The translations under genes and the position numbers were made by a program. DNA of 64,000 nucleotides from Marinifilum sp965230805 (GTDB lineage: Bacteria; Bacteroidota; Bacteroidia; Bacteroidales; Marinifilaceae): the NCBI RefSeq assembly GCF_965230805.1, contig NZ_OZ246019.1:2666001-2730000 (forward strand), in the 5' to 3' direction. This document shows, one piece after another, positions 52,683 to 61,700 of the stretch. Each line of letters begins with the position of its first letter. Position 1 is the stretch's first letter. The notes beneath the pieces are model-generated. The model did not search any database, had not been told where the DNA came from, and worked only from the letters and a program-made list of their open reading frames with translations.

Positions 52683-52976
52683 ATGGAATTGAATTTGATA
52701 TTGGCAGCCTTAGCAACTTATGTTTTGAATATCCCTTTTGGGTTTGTGCGTCAAGCATTTAAGAAGTACTCCTTGATGTGGTTTATCTCCATTCATGCGC
52801 CAATACCTTTTGTAGTTTTGTTTAGACATCTTTTTGGGCTTGGTTTTGAACTTTATACCTATCCGATAATGCTTACTGCTTTTTTTCTTGGACAACTTAC
52901 AGGCAAAAAAATCAGAATTTATTTCGATAGTAAAAAGCTACAGCAAGAAGCAGAAATTACATACACAGATGATTAA
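52683..52976 (+). CDS. Small membrane protein of unknown function
   Basis: This 97-aa protein has about three hydrophobic segments, the conserved-looking YVLNIPFGFVRQAFKKYSLM and a HAPIPFVVLFRHL segment, and a short hydrophilic tail ending in ITYTDD. It resembles small uncharacterised membrane proteins of Bacteroidota, and I cannot name a function. It stands alone between two minus-strand genes, divergent from the DMT gene. Confidence 0.75.
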   Translation: MELNLILAALATYVLNIPFGFVRQAFKKYSLMWFISIHAPIPFVVLFRHLFGLGFELYTYPIMLTAFFLGQLTGKKIRIYFDSKKLQQEAEITYTDD

Positions 52977-53122
52977 CGCATGCTAAGTTTGGAAATGGGT
53001 TCTGCTATTTGCTGGTAAATACCTGAATTAACAATACGAGTTTGAGTTAGTGCGTACCCCTTGCAGGTGCGAAGGAGTGTTTGCTATTCGAGAAACAGAA
53101 TAAAAACTGTTTCCCTTGGAGC

Positions 53123-53153
53123 ATAAAAAAGACCAGTATAAGAACTGGCCTTT
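53123..53153 (-). terminator. Intrinsic terminator of pgi
   Basis: On the minus strand AGGCCAGT pairs with ACTGGTCT around a 6-base loop and is followed by a T-run. Confidence 0.88.
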
Positions 53154-53174
53154 AGAATATTATCAAATTGCAAT

Positions 53175-54515
53175 TTATAATCTTTCTTTGATTTTTGCTG
53201 ATTCTTCTTCGAATCCAGGTTTTTCAAGTAATGCAAACATGTTGCTTTTGTATGCTTCAACACCCGGCTGGTCGAATGGATTTACATCTAAGATATATCC
53301 ACTTATACCACAGGCAACTTCAAAGAAATAAAGCAATTCTCCCAAGTAAAACTCGTTTAGCTGAGGTATTTCAATTTTAAGGTTGGGAACACCTCCATCA
53401 ACGTGAGCCAATTGAGTTCCCAATTCAGCCATTTTATTCACTTCATCAACACGTTTACCAGCAAGATAATTCAACTTATCCAGATTGTCTTTGTCTTCTG
53501 GAATAAGAACTGTGTGATTCGGCTTGTCAATAGAAATTACTGTTTCGAAAATATTTCTTTGTCCTTCCTGTATGTACTGACCCATTGAATGAAGATCACT
53601 TGTAAAATCTACGCTTGCGGGGAAAATGCCTTTATTCTCTTTTCCTTCACTTTCACCGTAAAGTTGTTTCCACCATTCAGCAACATTGTGAAGTTTAGGA
53701 TTGTAGTTTGCTAAAATTTCAATGCCTTTTCCTTTTTGGTATAAAGCATTTCTTGTTGCAGCATAAAGCAATGCAGGGTTTTCTTCAAAAGCGGCAGCAA
53801 CAGTATAATCTTGCATCGATTTAGCACCATCAACCAAGGCCTTGATATCATGACCGGCAACAGCAATTGGTAGCAAGCCAACCGGAGTTAGAACCGAGTA
53901 GCGTCCACCAACATTATCAGGAATAACGAAAGTTTTATAACCTTCCTGCTCAGCAAGAGTTCTAAGAGCACCTTTCGATTCGTCGGTGATGGCAACAATT
54001 CTGTCACGAGCCTCTTCTTTTCCTACTTGTTCCTCTAACATTTCTTTCAACAATCTGAAAGCAATAGCTGGTTCTGTAGTGGTGCCTGATTTTGAAATTA
54101 CACAAATCCCAAATTCAATACTTTTCAGTATGTCTGTTAATTCGAATAAGTAGTCTTCGCTGATGTTTTGCCCCGCATAAAGAACCAAGGGATTTTCGTC
54201 TCCGGCATTTAGCTGATCGAAACTGTGCGCTAGTGCATCGTTAACAGCTTTAGCACCAAGGTACGAACCTCCAATACCTATAACTACAAGCACTTCAACT
54301 TTGTCTTTTAATGATTTTGCAGTGGTTTCGATATCATTTAGTTCAGCTTCGGTAATTCTTGAAGGCAAATCAACCCAGCCAATAAAATCATTCCCTTTTC
54401 CGGTTCCTTCATGAAGGGAAATAAGGTGTTTTTTACTGCTTTCTTCAAACCTTAAAATCTCTTCCTTACTAACAAAATCAAGAGATTTGTCGATACTCAA
54501 TTTAATGTGTTCCAT
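53175..54515 (-). CDS. pgi: Glucose-6-phosphate isomerase
   Basis: Pgi interconverts glucose-6-phosphate and fructose-6-phosphate in glycolysis and gluconeogenesis. The 446-aa protein is the short bacterial form (as in Bacillus) with two SIS domains: VLVVIGIGGSYLGAKAVNDAL, ISKSGTTTEPAIAFR and DNVGGRYSVLTPVGLLP. The C-terminal family segment QPGVEAYKSNMFALL is also present. It is monocistronic. Confidence 0.97.
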   Translation of the reverse strand: MEHIKLSIDKSLDFVSKEEILRFEESSKKHLISLHEGTGKGNDFIGWVDLPSRITEAELNDIETTAKSLKDKVEVLVVIGIGGSYLGAKAVNDALAHSFDQLNAGDENPLVLYAGQNISEDYLFELTDILKSIEFGICVISKSGTTTEPAIAFRLLKEMLEEQVGKEEARDRIVAITDESKGALRTLAEQEGYKTFVIPDNVGGRYSVLTPVGLLPIAVAGHDIKALVDGAKSMQDYTVAAAFEENPALLYAATRNALYQKGKGIEILANYNPKLHNVAEWWKQLYGESEGKENKGIFPASVDFTSDLHSMGQYIQEGQRNIFETVISIDKPNHTVLIPEDKDNLDKLNYLAGKRVDEVNKMAELGTQLAHVDGGVPNLKIEIPQLNEFYLGELLYFFEVACGISGYILDVNPFDQPGVEAYKSNMFALLEKPGFEEESAKIKERL

Positions 54516-54658
54516 TGTGTAGAAATTAAGCCTTACATTTTGCCATTATCCGAACCGAACCCCTCCAATTAGTTTGATAGTAACAGAATGTAAAAGTTGT
54601 ATTTTAAATAGTTAATTTTTACAATAATCAGCTGTAAAAATACAGCTAATATTTAAGT

Positions 54659-55654
54659 CTAACGTAAATCCTCTGTTAATAATTTCACCTCAATTGTAGG
54701 AGAAATTCGTTCGTATAGGATGTTGTAAACCGCCATTGTAATAGGCATATTTACATTGTAATCATCGTTTATTTCTTTAATACATTTAACGGCGTAATAA
54801 CCTTCGGCAATCATATGCATTTCCAATTGAGCTGATTTAACTGTATAACCTTTCCCAATCATCGTTCCAAATGTACGGTTTCGACTAAATTGCGAATAAC
54901 AAGTAACCAATAAATCTCCTAAATATGCCGAGCTTTTAATATCTCTTGTGATTGGCCGCACTGTATCTACAAAGCGTTTAATTTCTTGAATTGCGTTTGA
55001 AATTAACACTGCTTGAAAGTTATCTCCGTATCTAAGGCCATGGCAAATTCCGGCAGCTATGGCAATAACATTTTTAAGCACGGCTGCATATTCAGTACCA
55101 TAGATATCATCCGATATGGTTGTTTTGATGTATGGGCATTCCATATTTAATGCCAAGGAGCGAGCTTTTCTTGTATCCTGACAGGCTATCGTAAGGTATG
55201 ATAATCTTTCCATTGCAACCTCCTCGGCATGGCAAGGACCTGAAATTACACCAATACTATCTAAGGGTACATTGTAGTGTTCATTAAAGAATTCACCAAT
55301 AATCATGTTTTCATCAGGAACAATACCCTTAATTGCAGAAACAATATATTTATCCTCTAAGTTGACTGTTAATCTTTTTAATGCATTTTTTAGAAAGGCC
55401 GATGGAACTGCAAATATGATTACATCCGAATTCTTAACTACTTCATCCAAATTGTTATAGAATTCAATCTGATCTATGTCAAATTCAACTCCTGTAAGGT
55501 ATCTCGGATTATGGCTAAGTTGTTTAAACTGTTTTATGGTTTCTGCATTTCGCATGTACCAGTTCAGTTTAAGCTCATTTTCGCGAAGTATTTTTGCGAT
55601 TGCTGTTGCCCAACTACCACCACCAATAATTGCAATTCTTGACGATTCGTTCAT
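54659..55654 (-). CDS. gpsA: Glycerol-3-phosphate dehydrogenase [NAD(P)+]
   Basis: GpsA reduces dihydroxyacetone phosphate to sn-glycerol-3-phosphate for phospholipid synthesis. The 331-aa protein has the N-terminal dinucleotide-binding motif GGGSWATAIAKIL (11-23), the family segments VIFAVPSAFLKNAL and VISGPCHAEEVA, the catalytic Lys in the EYAAVLKNVIAIAAG segment, and GDLLVTCYSQFSRNRTFG. The length is typical. It has no close neighbour on the same strand before lysS. Confidence 0.96.
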   Translation of the reverse strand: MNESSRIAIIGGGSWATAIAKILRENELKLNWYMRNAETIKQFKQLSHNPRYLTGVEFDIDQIEFYNNLDEVVKNSDVIIFAVPSAFLKNALKRLTVNLEDKYIVSAIKGIVPDENMIIGEFFNEHYNVPLDSIGVISGPCHAEEVAMERLSYLTIACQDTRKARSLALNMECPYIKTTISDDIYGTEYAAVLKNVIAIAAGICHGLRYGDNFQAVLISNAIQEIKRFVDTVRPITRDIKSSAYLGDLLVTCYSQFSRNRTFGTMIGKGYTVKSAQLEMHMIAEGYYAVKCIKEINDDYNVNMPITMAVYNILYERISPTIEVKLLTEDLR

Positions 55655-55727
55655 ATAATATTGCTAAGTCTGTTTTAAATAGAGAGTTGTTTCAGTAAAA
55701 CAGATCCCTAATTTAATAAATATCGGA

Positions 55728-55763
55728 GGAAGGGAAAAATTCCCGACCTCCGATTCTGTAATA
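55728..55763 (-). terminator. Probable intrinsic terminator of lysS
   Basis: On the minus strand ATCGGAGG...GGGAA pairs with TTCCC...CCTCCGAT, a long stem, but the following T-run is short (ATTTATT). Confidence 0.7.
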
Positions 55764-55781
55764 TTTTTTAATAAAATAGGT

Positions 55782-57503
55782 TTAAGACAGCCACTCTTTT
55801 ACCTCATCTTGACTAGGGTTTTTAAGACCCATTTTAAGCTTTTTATTTAAACCACAAATGTCTTGATGCAATTTTGTAGGCTTTTCTTCTGTTAATGCTT
55901 CAACGGTTTGAAATCCTGCCTTTCTGATAATAGGCATCCATTCCGGAGCAATTCCCAATTCGGCAAACTTTTCGTCGTTGTCAAAAGCAGCTTTCTTTTC
56001 TGGTCGCATTTGAGGGAAGAAAAGTACATCCTGAATCGATTGTGAATTCGTCATCAGCATGGTTAATCGGTCGATACCAATCCCCATACCTGATGTTGGA
56101 GGCATGCCATATTCCAAGGCACGTACAAAATCCATATCTATAAACATTGCTTCATCATCACCTTTTTCGCTCAGTTTCATCTGCTCCTGGAATCTTTCCA
56201 ACTGATCGATTGGGTCATTCAACTCAGAGTAAGCATTACAAACTTCCTTACCATTTACCATTAACTCAAAACGTTCAGTTAAATCAGGGTTTTCTCTGTG
56301 TTTCTTACAAAGAGGTGACATTTCAACAGGATAATCGGTAATGAAAGTAGGTTGAATGTAATTGCCTTCACACTTCTCACCAAAAATTTCATCAATCAAT
56401 TTACCTTTTCCAAAAGTTTCATCAACTTCAATGTTTAACTGCTTACAAACATCGCGAAGCTGGTTTTCATCCATCCCGTTGATATCAATTCCAGTATGTT
56501 CTTTGATCGAGTCAATCATCGATATACGTTTGAAAGGACGTTTAAAGTCGATCTCTTTGTCTCCAACCTGAACTTTTGTTGTTCCGTGCAGATCCAAAGC
56601 AACTTTCTCAATCATTTCTTCGGTGAAATCCATCATCCAATTGTAGTCTTTGTAAGCTACATAAATCTCCATTACAGTAAACTCAGGATTGTGAGTTCTG
56701 TCCATACCTTCGTTGCGGAAGTCTTTTGCAAATTCATAAACCCCTTCGAATCCACCAACGATTAATCTTTTTAAATACAACTCGTTGGCAATACGCATGT
56801 ATAAAGGAATATCCAAAGCATTGTGATGTGTAATAAACGGACGTGCCGAAGCACCACCAGGAATGGCTTGCAAGATCGGAGTTTCCACCTCAAGGTATCC
56901 TTTGCTGTTGAACAATTCTCGCATTGAGTTGATAATCTTGGTTCTTTTCAGGAATACATCCTTAACATCCGGGTTTACCACCAAGTCGACGTAACGTTGA
57001 CGGTAACGCATTTCAGGATCACTAAAAGCATCGTATACTTTTCCGTCTTTTTCCTTAACAATTGGAAGAGGACGAACAGATTTTGAAAGAACAGTCATTT
57101 CGGTTGTGTGAACTGAAGTCTCACCAACCTTGGTTTTAAATACGTATCCCTTAACTCCAATGAAGTCACCAATATCCAAAAGCTTTTTAAATACTGTGTT
57201 GTAAAGAGTTTTATCCTCTTCAGGACAAATAGAATCTCTGGCAATATACACTTGTATTCTGCCTTTCGAATCCTGAAGTTCAATAAAAGAAGCCTTTCCC
57301 ATAATTCTTCTGCTCATAATTCTACCTGCAATGCAAACCTCTTGTAGCTTGTTCTTTTCAGGATCGAAATCTTTCAGAATATCTGTAGAATAATTATTTA
57401 CATGATATTGTGCTGCCGGAAAAGGATTGATGCCCAATTCCTGCATTTCTTTTAGGGAATTTCTTCTAACGATCTCTTGTTCACTAAGTTCTAACGCATT
57501 CAT
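55782..57503 (-). CDS. lysS: Lysyl-tRNA synthetase (class II)
   Basis: LysS charges tRNA-Lys in the cytosol. The 573-aa class II enzyme has an OB-fold anticodon-binding domain (about 55-165; CIAGRIMSRRIMGKASFIEL), a catalytic core with motif 2 (KDFRNEGMDRTHNPEFT) and motif 3 (GMGIGIDRLTMLM). A C-terminal extension (about 505-573) follows the core and ends LKNPSQDEVKEWLS; it recalls a helix-hairpin-helix tail but I cannot be sure. The promoter region carries an R2 repeat remnant. Confidence 0.97.
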   Translation of the reverse strand: MNALELSEQEIVRRNSLKEMQELGINPFPAAQYHVNNYSTDILKDFDPEKNKLQEVCIAGRIMSRRIMGKASFIELQDSKGRIQVYIARDSICPEEDKTLYNTVFKKLLDIGDFIGVKGYVFKTKVGETSVHTTEMTVLSKSVRPLPIVKEKDGKVYDAFSDPEMRYRQRYVDLVVNPDVKDVFLKRTKIINSMRELFNSKGYLEVETPILQAIPGGASARPFITHHNALDIPLYMRIANELYLKRLIVGGFEGVYEFAKDFRNEGMDRTHNPEFTVMEIYVAYKDYNWMMDFTEEMIEKVALDLHGTTKVQVGDKEIDFKRPFKRISMIDSIKEHTGIDINGMDENQLRDVCKQLNIEVDETFGKGKLIDEIFGEKCEGNYIQPTFITDYPVEMSPLCKKHRENPDLTERFELMVNGKEVCNAYSELNDPIDQLERFQEQMKLSEKGDDEAMFIDMDFVRALEYGMPPTSGMGIGIDRLTMLMTNSQSIQDVLFFPQMRPEKKAAFDNDEKFAELGIAPEWMPIIRKAGFQTVEALTEEKPTKLHQDICGLNKKLKMGLKNPSQDEVKEWLS

Positions 57504-57531
57504 CTTAATCTCAATAAAGTTTATTCGGGTG

Positions 57532-57539
57532 CAAAGATA
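57532..57539 (-). promoter_or_regulatory. -7 box of the lysS promoter
   Basis: TATCTTTG on the minus strand lies 28 bases before the lysS start. Repeat R2 (57543-57580) occupies the spacer directly upstream. The -33 position reads TTTT rather than TTTG. Confidence 0.6.
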
Positions 57540-57542
57540 TAA

Positions 57543-57580
57543 TAACCTGAGTTCGATTAAAAATATACGCTACAGAAAGT
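57543..57580 (-). repeat. Dispersed repeat R2 remnant in the lysS promoter
   Basis: Read on the minus strand, ACTTTCTGT and TCGAACTCAGGTTA are identical to the copy at 63550-63587, with no gap between them (29 of 38 positions match). Confidence 0.65.
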
Positions 57581-57718
57581 CAGGTTTATTCAATATTCAT
57601 CATTGAAAAACACATATGGAACCGAATAGGAATTGTTGAATGGGTGTTATACCGTTTTTTTATGAAATAAGCCTCCTTCTTTGGTTCGTTATAGTTTATT
57701 CTTCCTTAAAAGAGATCT

Positions 57719-57799
57719 CTATAGCTAAGGCTGTGTCTGTACTTTTTACCTTGGCTAAACTCAAAATTCACAGAACAATTTAAGGCTCATCTCGTGATA
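57719..57799 (+). repeat. Dispersed repeat R4, copy 2
   Basis: The block contains ACTCAAAATTCACAGAACAA and TTTAAGGCTCAT, similar to 19992-20066. Confidence 0.5.
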
Positions 57800-57923
57800 A
57801 AACTCTTATTATTTTATATTATTGCAGGATAAATGATGGTATTTAGATTGAATACAAATAACTATCGCGTGTGAAATCATATTAAAAACAGCTTGATTTT
57901 AAACACATATTCGATCCTTTCGA

Positions 57924-57931
57924 ATACCTTT
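57924..57931 (+). promoter_or_regulatory. -7 box of the lipA-lipB promoter
   Basis: TACCTTTG matches TAnnTTTG and implies a leader of about 100 bases. No correctly spaced -33 element is seen. Confidence 0.5.
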
Positions 57932-58033
57932 GCATGAATTGAAATGTTATGGTGTATTTTTTTAGGTGTTGTGGATTTTGTGTTGATAATCGGCTGTTGT
58001 TCTGGTTGTTGATTGAAATAAGAAGGAGTTGAG

Positions 58034-58912
58034 ATGAAGATAAAAAGAAAGCCTGATTGGCTTAAAATACAGCTGCCAAAAGGTGATGATTATGCCTATG
58101 TAAATGGTATTGTTAAAGAGCATGGATTACATACAATTTGTTCGAGCGGTAAATGTCCGAATGTTGGAGAATGCTGGGGGAATGGAACAGCAACTTTTAT
58201 GATTCTGGGAAATATTTGTACCCGGGCATGTAAATTTTGTAACGTACCCACAGGAAAGCCTCTTGCTGTTGATACAAAAGAGCCAAAGCGTTTGGCGCGT
58301 TCGATAAAACTAATGAATCTAAAGCATGCGGTGCTTACTTCGGTAGATCGCGATGATCTGGAAGATGGAGGATCGCGCATTTGGGCAGAATGTATCAGAG
58401 AAATAAAAGCAAGTACTCCAGCTACTACTTTGGAGGTTTTGATTCCCGATTTTAATGGGAAGCAAGAAGATGTAGATCGTGTAATCAATGAGAATCCTGA
58501 AGTGATATCTCATAATTTGGAAACGGTTCGCAGGTTAACTCCCGAGGTGAGAAGTCGCGCAAAATATGATGTGAGTCTAAAGGTGTTGAAGCAAATTGCT
58601 GATTCAGGAATTGTTGCCAAATCGGGAATTATGCTGGGACTAGGTGAAACTGAAGAGGAGATCTATCAGACCATGGATGATTTGTTGGCGGTAGGCGTAA
58701 GGGTAATGACCATTGGGCAGTACTTGCAACCCACCCGAAAACATCTTGAATTGAAAGAGTACATTACACCGGAAACATTTAAAAAATATGAACAAGTAGG
58801 CCTACAGAAAGGTTTTGCATTTGTAGAAAGTACTCCGCTTGTTCGTTCGTCATATCATGCAGAGCGACATGTAAATGCGCTTAATTTAAAGCAGGCTTTA
58901 AAAAATGATTAA
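58034..58912 (+). CDS. lipA: Lipoyl synthase LipA
   Basis: LipA inserts two sulfurs into the octanoyl group on lipoyl domains of 2-oxoacid dehydrogenases and the glycine cleavage system. The 292-aa radical-SAM enzyme has the auxiliary cluster cysteines (Cys36, Cys41, Cys47) and the SAM cluster motif Cys62-x3-Cys66-x2-Cys69, plus the C-terminal RSSYHAE motif. An AAGGAG lies before the start. It overlaps lipB by eight bases, forming the lipoate synthesis pair. Confidence 0.97.
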   Translation: MKIKRKPDWLKIQLPKGDDYAYVNGIVKEHGLHTICSSGKCPNVGECWGNGTATFMILGNICTRACKFCNVPTGKPLAVDTKEPKRLARSIKLMNLKHAVLTSVDRDDLEDGGSRIWAECIREIKASTPATTLEVLIPDFNGKQEDVDRVINENPEVISHNLETVRRLTPEVRSRAKYDVSLKVLKQIADSGIVAKSGIMLGLGETEEEIYQTMDDLLAVGVRVMTIGQYLQPTRKHLELKEYITPETFKKYEQVGLQKGFAFVESTPLVRSSYHAERHVNALNLKQALKND

Positions 58913-59591
58913 TACTATTTTCAGAGATCTGGGCTCAATTGACTATCCCAAAGCCTGGGACTATCAAGAAAACTTATTTCAGGAAGTATTGCAATCGAAA
59001 CAGGCAAATGCCCACCTTCCTGTCGAGGAAAAAAATCTTACCAACAACTATCTGCTTTTTTGTGAGCATCCGCATGTTTATACATTGGGGAAGAGCGGCA
59101 AAGAGCAGAATATGTTGCTTAATATGTTGCAGTTGCAAGCAAAAGAAGCAAGTTTTCATAAAATAAATCGTGGTGGCGATATCACTTACCATGGCCCGGG
59201 ACAAATTGTAGGCTATCCAATTTTAAACCTGGAAACCTATGATATGGGAATCAAAAAATACATCGAGACACTTGAGCAAGCAATTATGAATTGTATTGCC
59301 GATTATGGATTGGAAGGAAGTAGGCTTGATGGTGCAACAGGAGTGTGGCTAGATGTAGATACACCAAGGGTTAGAAAGATTTGTGCGATAGGTGTGCGTG
59401 TAAGCCGATGGGTAAGTATGCATGGTTTTGCATTTAATGTAAATACCGATTTAAAGTATTTTGATTACATAAATCCTTGTGGTTTTGTTGATAAAGGTGT
59501 TAGCTCATTAAAAAAAGAATTGGGTAAAGAGCTTGATATAGAAGAGGTAAAACATAACCTAAGGAATCATATCGCAAACTTTTTGATATGA
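58905..59591 (+). CDS. lipB: Octanoyl-ACP:protein octanoyltransferase LipB
   Basis: LipB moves octanoate from acyl carrier protein to lipoyl domains, giving the substrate for LipA. The 228-aa protein has the family signature NRGGDITYHGPGQIVGYPI (88-106), the likely catalytic Lys158 in KICAIGVR and Cys192 in NPCGFVDKGVSSL. The extra N-terminal segment is common in Bacteroidota. Its start overlaps lipA; the end is followed closely by recJ. Confidence 0.96.
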   Translation: MINTIFRDLGSIDYPKAWDYQENLFQEVLQSKQANAHLPVEEKNLTNNYLLFCEHPHVYTLGKSGKEQNMLLNMLQLQAKEASFHKINRGGDITYHGPGQIVGYPILNLETYDMGIKKYIETLEQAIMNCIADYGLEGSRLDGATGVWLDVDTPRVRKICAIGVRVSRWVSMHGFAFNVNTDLKYFDYINPCGFVDKGVSSLKKELGKELDIEEVKHNLRNHIANFLI

Positions 59592-59631
59592 AGCTGGAAA
59601 TTGACTAATTTGGCTAGCTAAAATCTTGGGT

Positions 59632-61341
59632 ATGGAAAAAAGATGGGTAATAAATGAGCCGGGCGATGAAGAAACGGTTGGCGCACTGATGGAATCATTG
59701 GGTGTTGACCAGGTGATTGCCAATCTGTTAGTTCAGAGAGGAGTCACAAGCTTCGAAATGGCCAAGGCTTTTTTTCGGCCCAGTCTTGATGATTTGCACG
59801 ATCCATTCCTAATGAATGATATGAGTAAAGCGGTTGACCGCTTGGTTGATGCCATGGAGAAGCAAGAGCGTGTGATGGTATATGGCGATTACGATGTTGA
59901 TGGAACAACTTCGGTAGCTCTTGTTTATTCTTATTTAAAATCGCATTTCGATTTTATAGATTATTATATTCCCGATCGCTATTCGGAAGGCTATGGGATC
60001 TCTAAAACAGGAATTGATTATGCAGCAGAGCATAAAGTGAGTTTAGTGATTGCATTAGATTGTGGAATTAAAGCGGTAGAAAAAATTGCCTATGCTAGCA
60101 ATAAAGGTGTTGATTTTATCATTTGCGATCATCATACACCCGATGAAAATTTGCCTAATGCAGTGGCAGTGCTCGATCCCAAAAGAAGTGATTGCCAATA
60201 TCCCTGTGATGTTCTTTCGGGTTGTGGAGTTGGCTTTAAGCTGATGCAGGGCTTGGCTGCTCGTAAAAATTGGGAGTTCGAAACTCTAATTCCTTTGCTA
60301 GATTTGTTGGCGGTGAGTATTGCCTCAGATATCGTTCCAATTACAGGTGAGAACAGGGTGTTAACTTACTTTGGATTAAAACGCTTGAATGAAAATCCCC
60401 GTTTGGGATTAAAAACAATATTGAAACTGGCTGGCGTTACCAAGGATTTAAGCGTTAACGATATTGTCTTTAAAATAGGACCTAGAATTAATGCAGCCGG
60501 GCGCATTCAGTCGGGAAATCGAGCCGTTCAATTGCTAATCGCCGAAAGGGAACAAGCGGCAACTTTAATTGGCGATACCATTAACGGATTAAATGAAGAT
60601 CGTAAAGAGCTGGATCACAGCATTACCGATGATGCTTTGCAGCGTGTTGCAAAAAGCAAATCCTTGTTGCAAAAGAAAAGTACGGTTTTGTTCGATCGCA
60701 ACTGGCACAAGGGTGTAATAGGAATTGTGGCATCGCGAATGATCGAAACCTATTACAAGCCAACCGTAATTCTTACCGAGTCGAATGGATTTGCAACAGG
60801 TAGTGCTCGCTCGGTTGATGGTTTTGATTTATACAATGCCATATCTTCTTGTAGCGATTTGCTCGAAAATTTTGGAGGACACAAATATGCCGCAGGTCTT
60901 ACAATGAAAATTGAGAATGTTGGGATATTCCAGCAACGATTCGAAGAGTACGTTTGCGATCACATTACCGAAGATATGTTGATCCCCCAGATAAAGGTAG
61001 ATGCGAGCATTAAACTATCGGATATTACACCTAAGTTTTTTCGTGTGTTAAAGCAATTCGAACCATTCGGACCCAAAAATATGACTCCTGTTTTTATCAG
61101 CGAAAATGTAGTTGACTATGGCTACAGTCGACCCGTTGGTAGAAATAAAGAGCACCTTAAATTATCGGTTGTTGATGATATACGTGAAGGTGATGTAAAA
61201 GGAGGAATTGCTTTTTCTATGGGTAATCTTTACCCAAAAATTTCCAGCGGCTCACCATTTGATGTTTGCTACTCCTTGCAAGAGAACGAATACATGGGAA
61301 AAGTAGAAACCCAACTAATGGTGCGTGATATTAAGTTTTAA
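59632..61341 (+). CDS. recJ: Single-stranded-DNA-specific exonuclease RecJ
   Basis: RecJ degrades single-stranded DNA 5'-3' in recombination and mismatch repair. The protein of about 569 aa has DHH-family motifs: MVYGDYDVDGTTSVAL, ALDCG, IICDHHTPDEN and GCGVGFKLMQ. The DHHA1 domain (about 330-440; NFGGHKYAAGLTM) and an OB-fold region follow. The ATG at 59626 gives two extra residues and cannot be excluded. It lies about 40 bases after lipB in the same direction. Confidence 0.95.
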   Translation: MEKRWVINEPGDEETVGALMESLGVDQVIANLLVQRGVTSFEMAKAFFRPSLDDLHDPFLMNDMSKAVDRLVDAMEKQERVMVYGDYDVDGTTSVALVYSYLKSHFDFIDYYIPDRYSEGYGISKTGIDYAAEHKVSLVIALDCGIKAVEKIAYASNKGVDFIICDHHTPDENLPNAVAVLDPKRSDCQYPCDVLSGCGVGFKLMQGLAARKNWEFETLIPLLDLLAVSIASDIVPITGENRVLTYFGLKRLNENPRLGLKTILKLAGVTKDLSVNDIVFKIGPRINAAGRIQSGNRAVQLLIAEREQAATLIGDTINGLNEDRKELDHSITDDALQRVAKSKSLLQKKSTVLFDRNWHKGVIGIVASRMIETYYKPTVILTESNGFATGSARSVDGFDLYNAISSCSDLLENFGGHKYAAGLTMKIENVGIFQQRFEEYVCDHITEDMLIPQIKVDASIKLSDITPKFFRVLKQFEPFGPKNMTPVFISENVVDYGYSRPVGRNKEHLKLSVVDDIREGDVKGGIAFSMGNLYPKISSGSPFDVCYSLQENEYMGKVETQLMVRDIKF

Positions 61342-61583
61342 TTGCTGTTTGGGTTGTCAGCTATCCGTTATTGGTTGTCAATGGATAATTGTTATTTATT
61401 GGCTGAGATTTAGAATTTTCTGGGCTATATAACCATTTACAGGATGTTTGAAAGCCACTCCTTAATTTAGGTCATAATTTTATATTGCCTACTTGCCTGC
61501 TTTTAGCACTGCAATGATGTACCAACAGTACTTTTAAACCCACATTAATCGCTTATTGTCCTCTCTCCGTTTGCAGTCTACCT

Positions 61584-61639
61584 GATAACCGACAACCGAC
61601 AACTGATAACCGGCAACTGATAACCGACAACTGACAACC
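61584..61639 (+). repeat. Tandem heptamer array (GAYAACY x8)
   Basis: Eight consecutive 7-base units fit exactly into 56 bases: GATAACC, GACAACC, GACAACT, GATAACC, GGCAACT, GATAACC, GACAACT, GACAACC. It ends about 22 bases before the uraA -7 box. Confidence 0.85.
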
Positions 61640-61661
61640 GATCATTGTTTTCTATTTTTAT

Positions 61662-61669
61662 TATCTTTG
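61662..61669 (+). promoter_or_regulatory. -7 box of the uraA promoter
   Basis: TATCTTTG matches TAnnTTTG, 32 bases before the start codon. The nearest ATTG upstream is too close to be a standard -33. Confidence 0.5.
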
Positions 61670-61700
61670 TGCCAATTTGTGAATTTTTAAAACCCATTTT

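Larger units (their letters stand above)
57540..58033. other. Gene-free region upstream of lipA
   Basis: It holds the R2 remnant, R4 copy 2 (57719-57799) and the lipA -7 box. I see no convincing coding frame in the rest. Confidence 0.5.
61342..61700. other. Gene-free region between recJ and uraA with a heptamer repeat
   Basis: It contains an eight-unit heptamer array (61584-61639) and the uraA -7 box. Near 61354-61390 there is a related, roughly inverse stretch (GGTTGTCA twice). No coding frame is evident. Confidence 0.6.
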
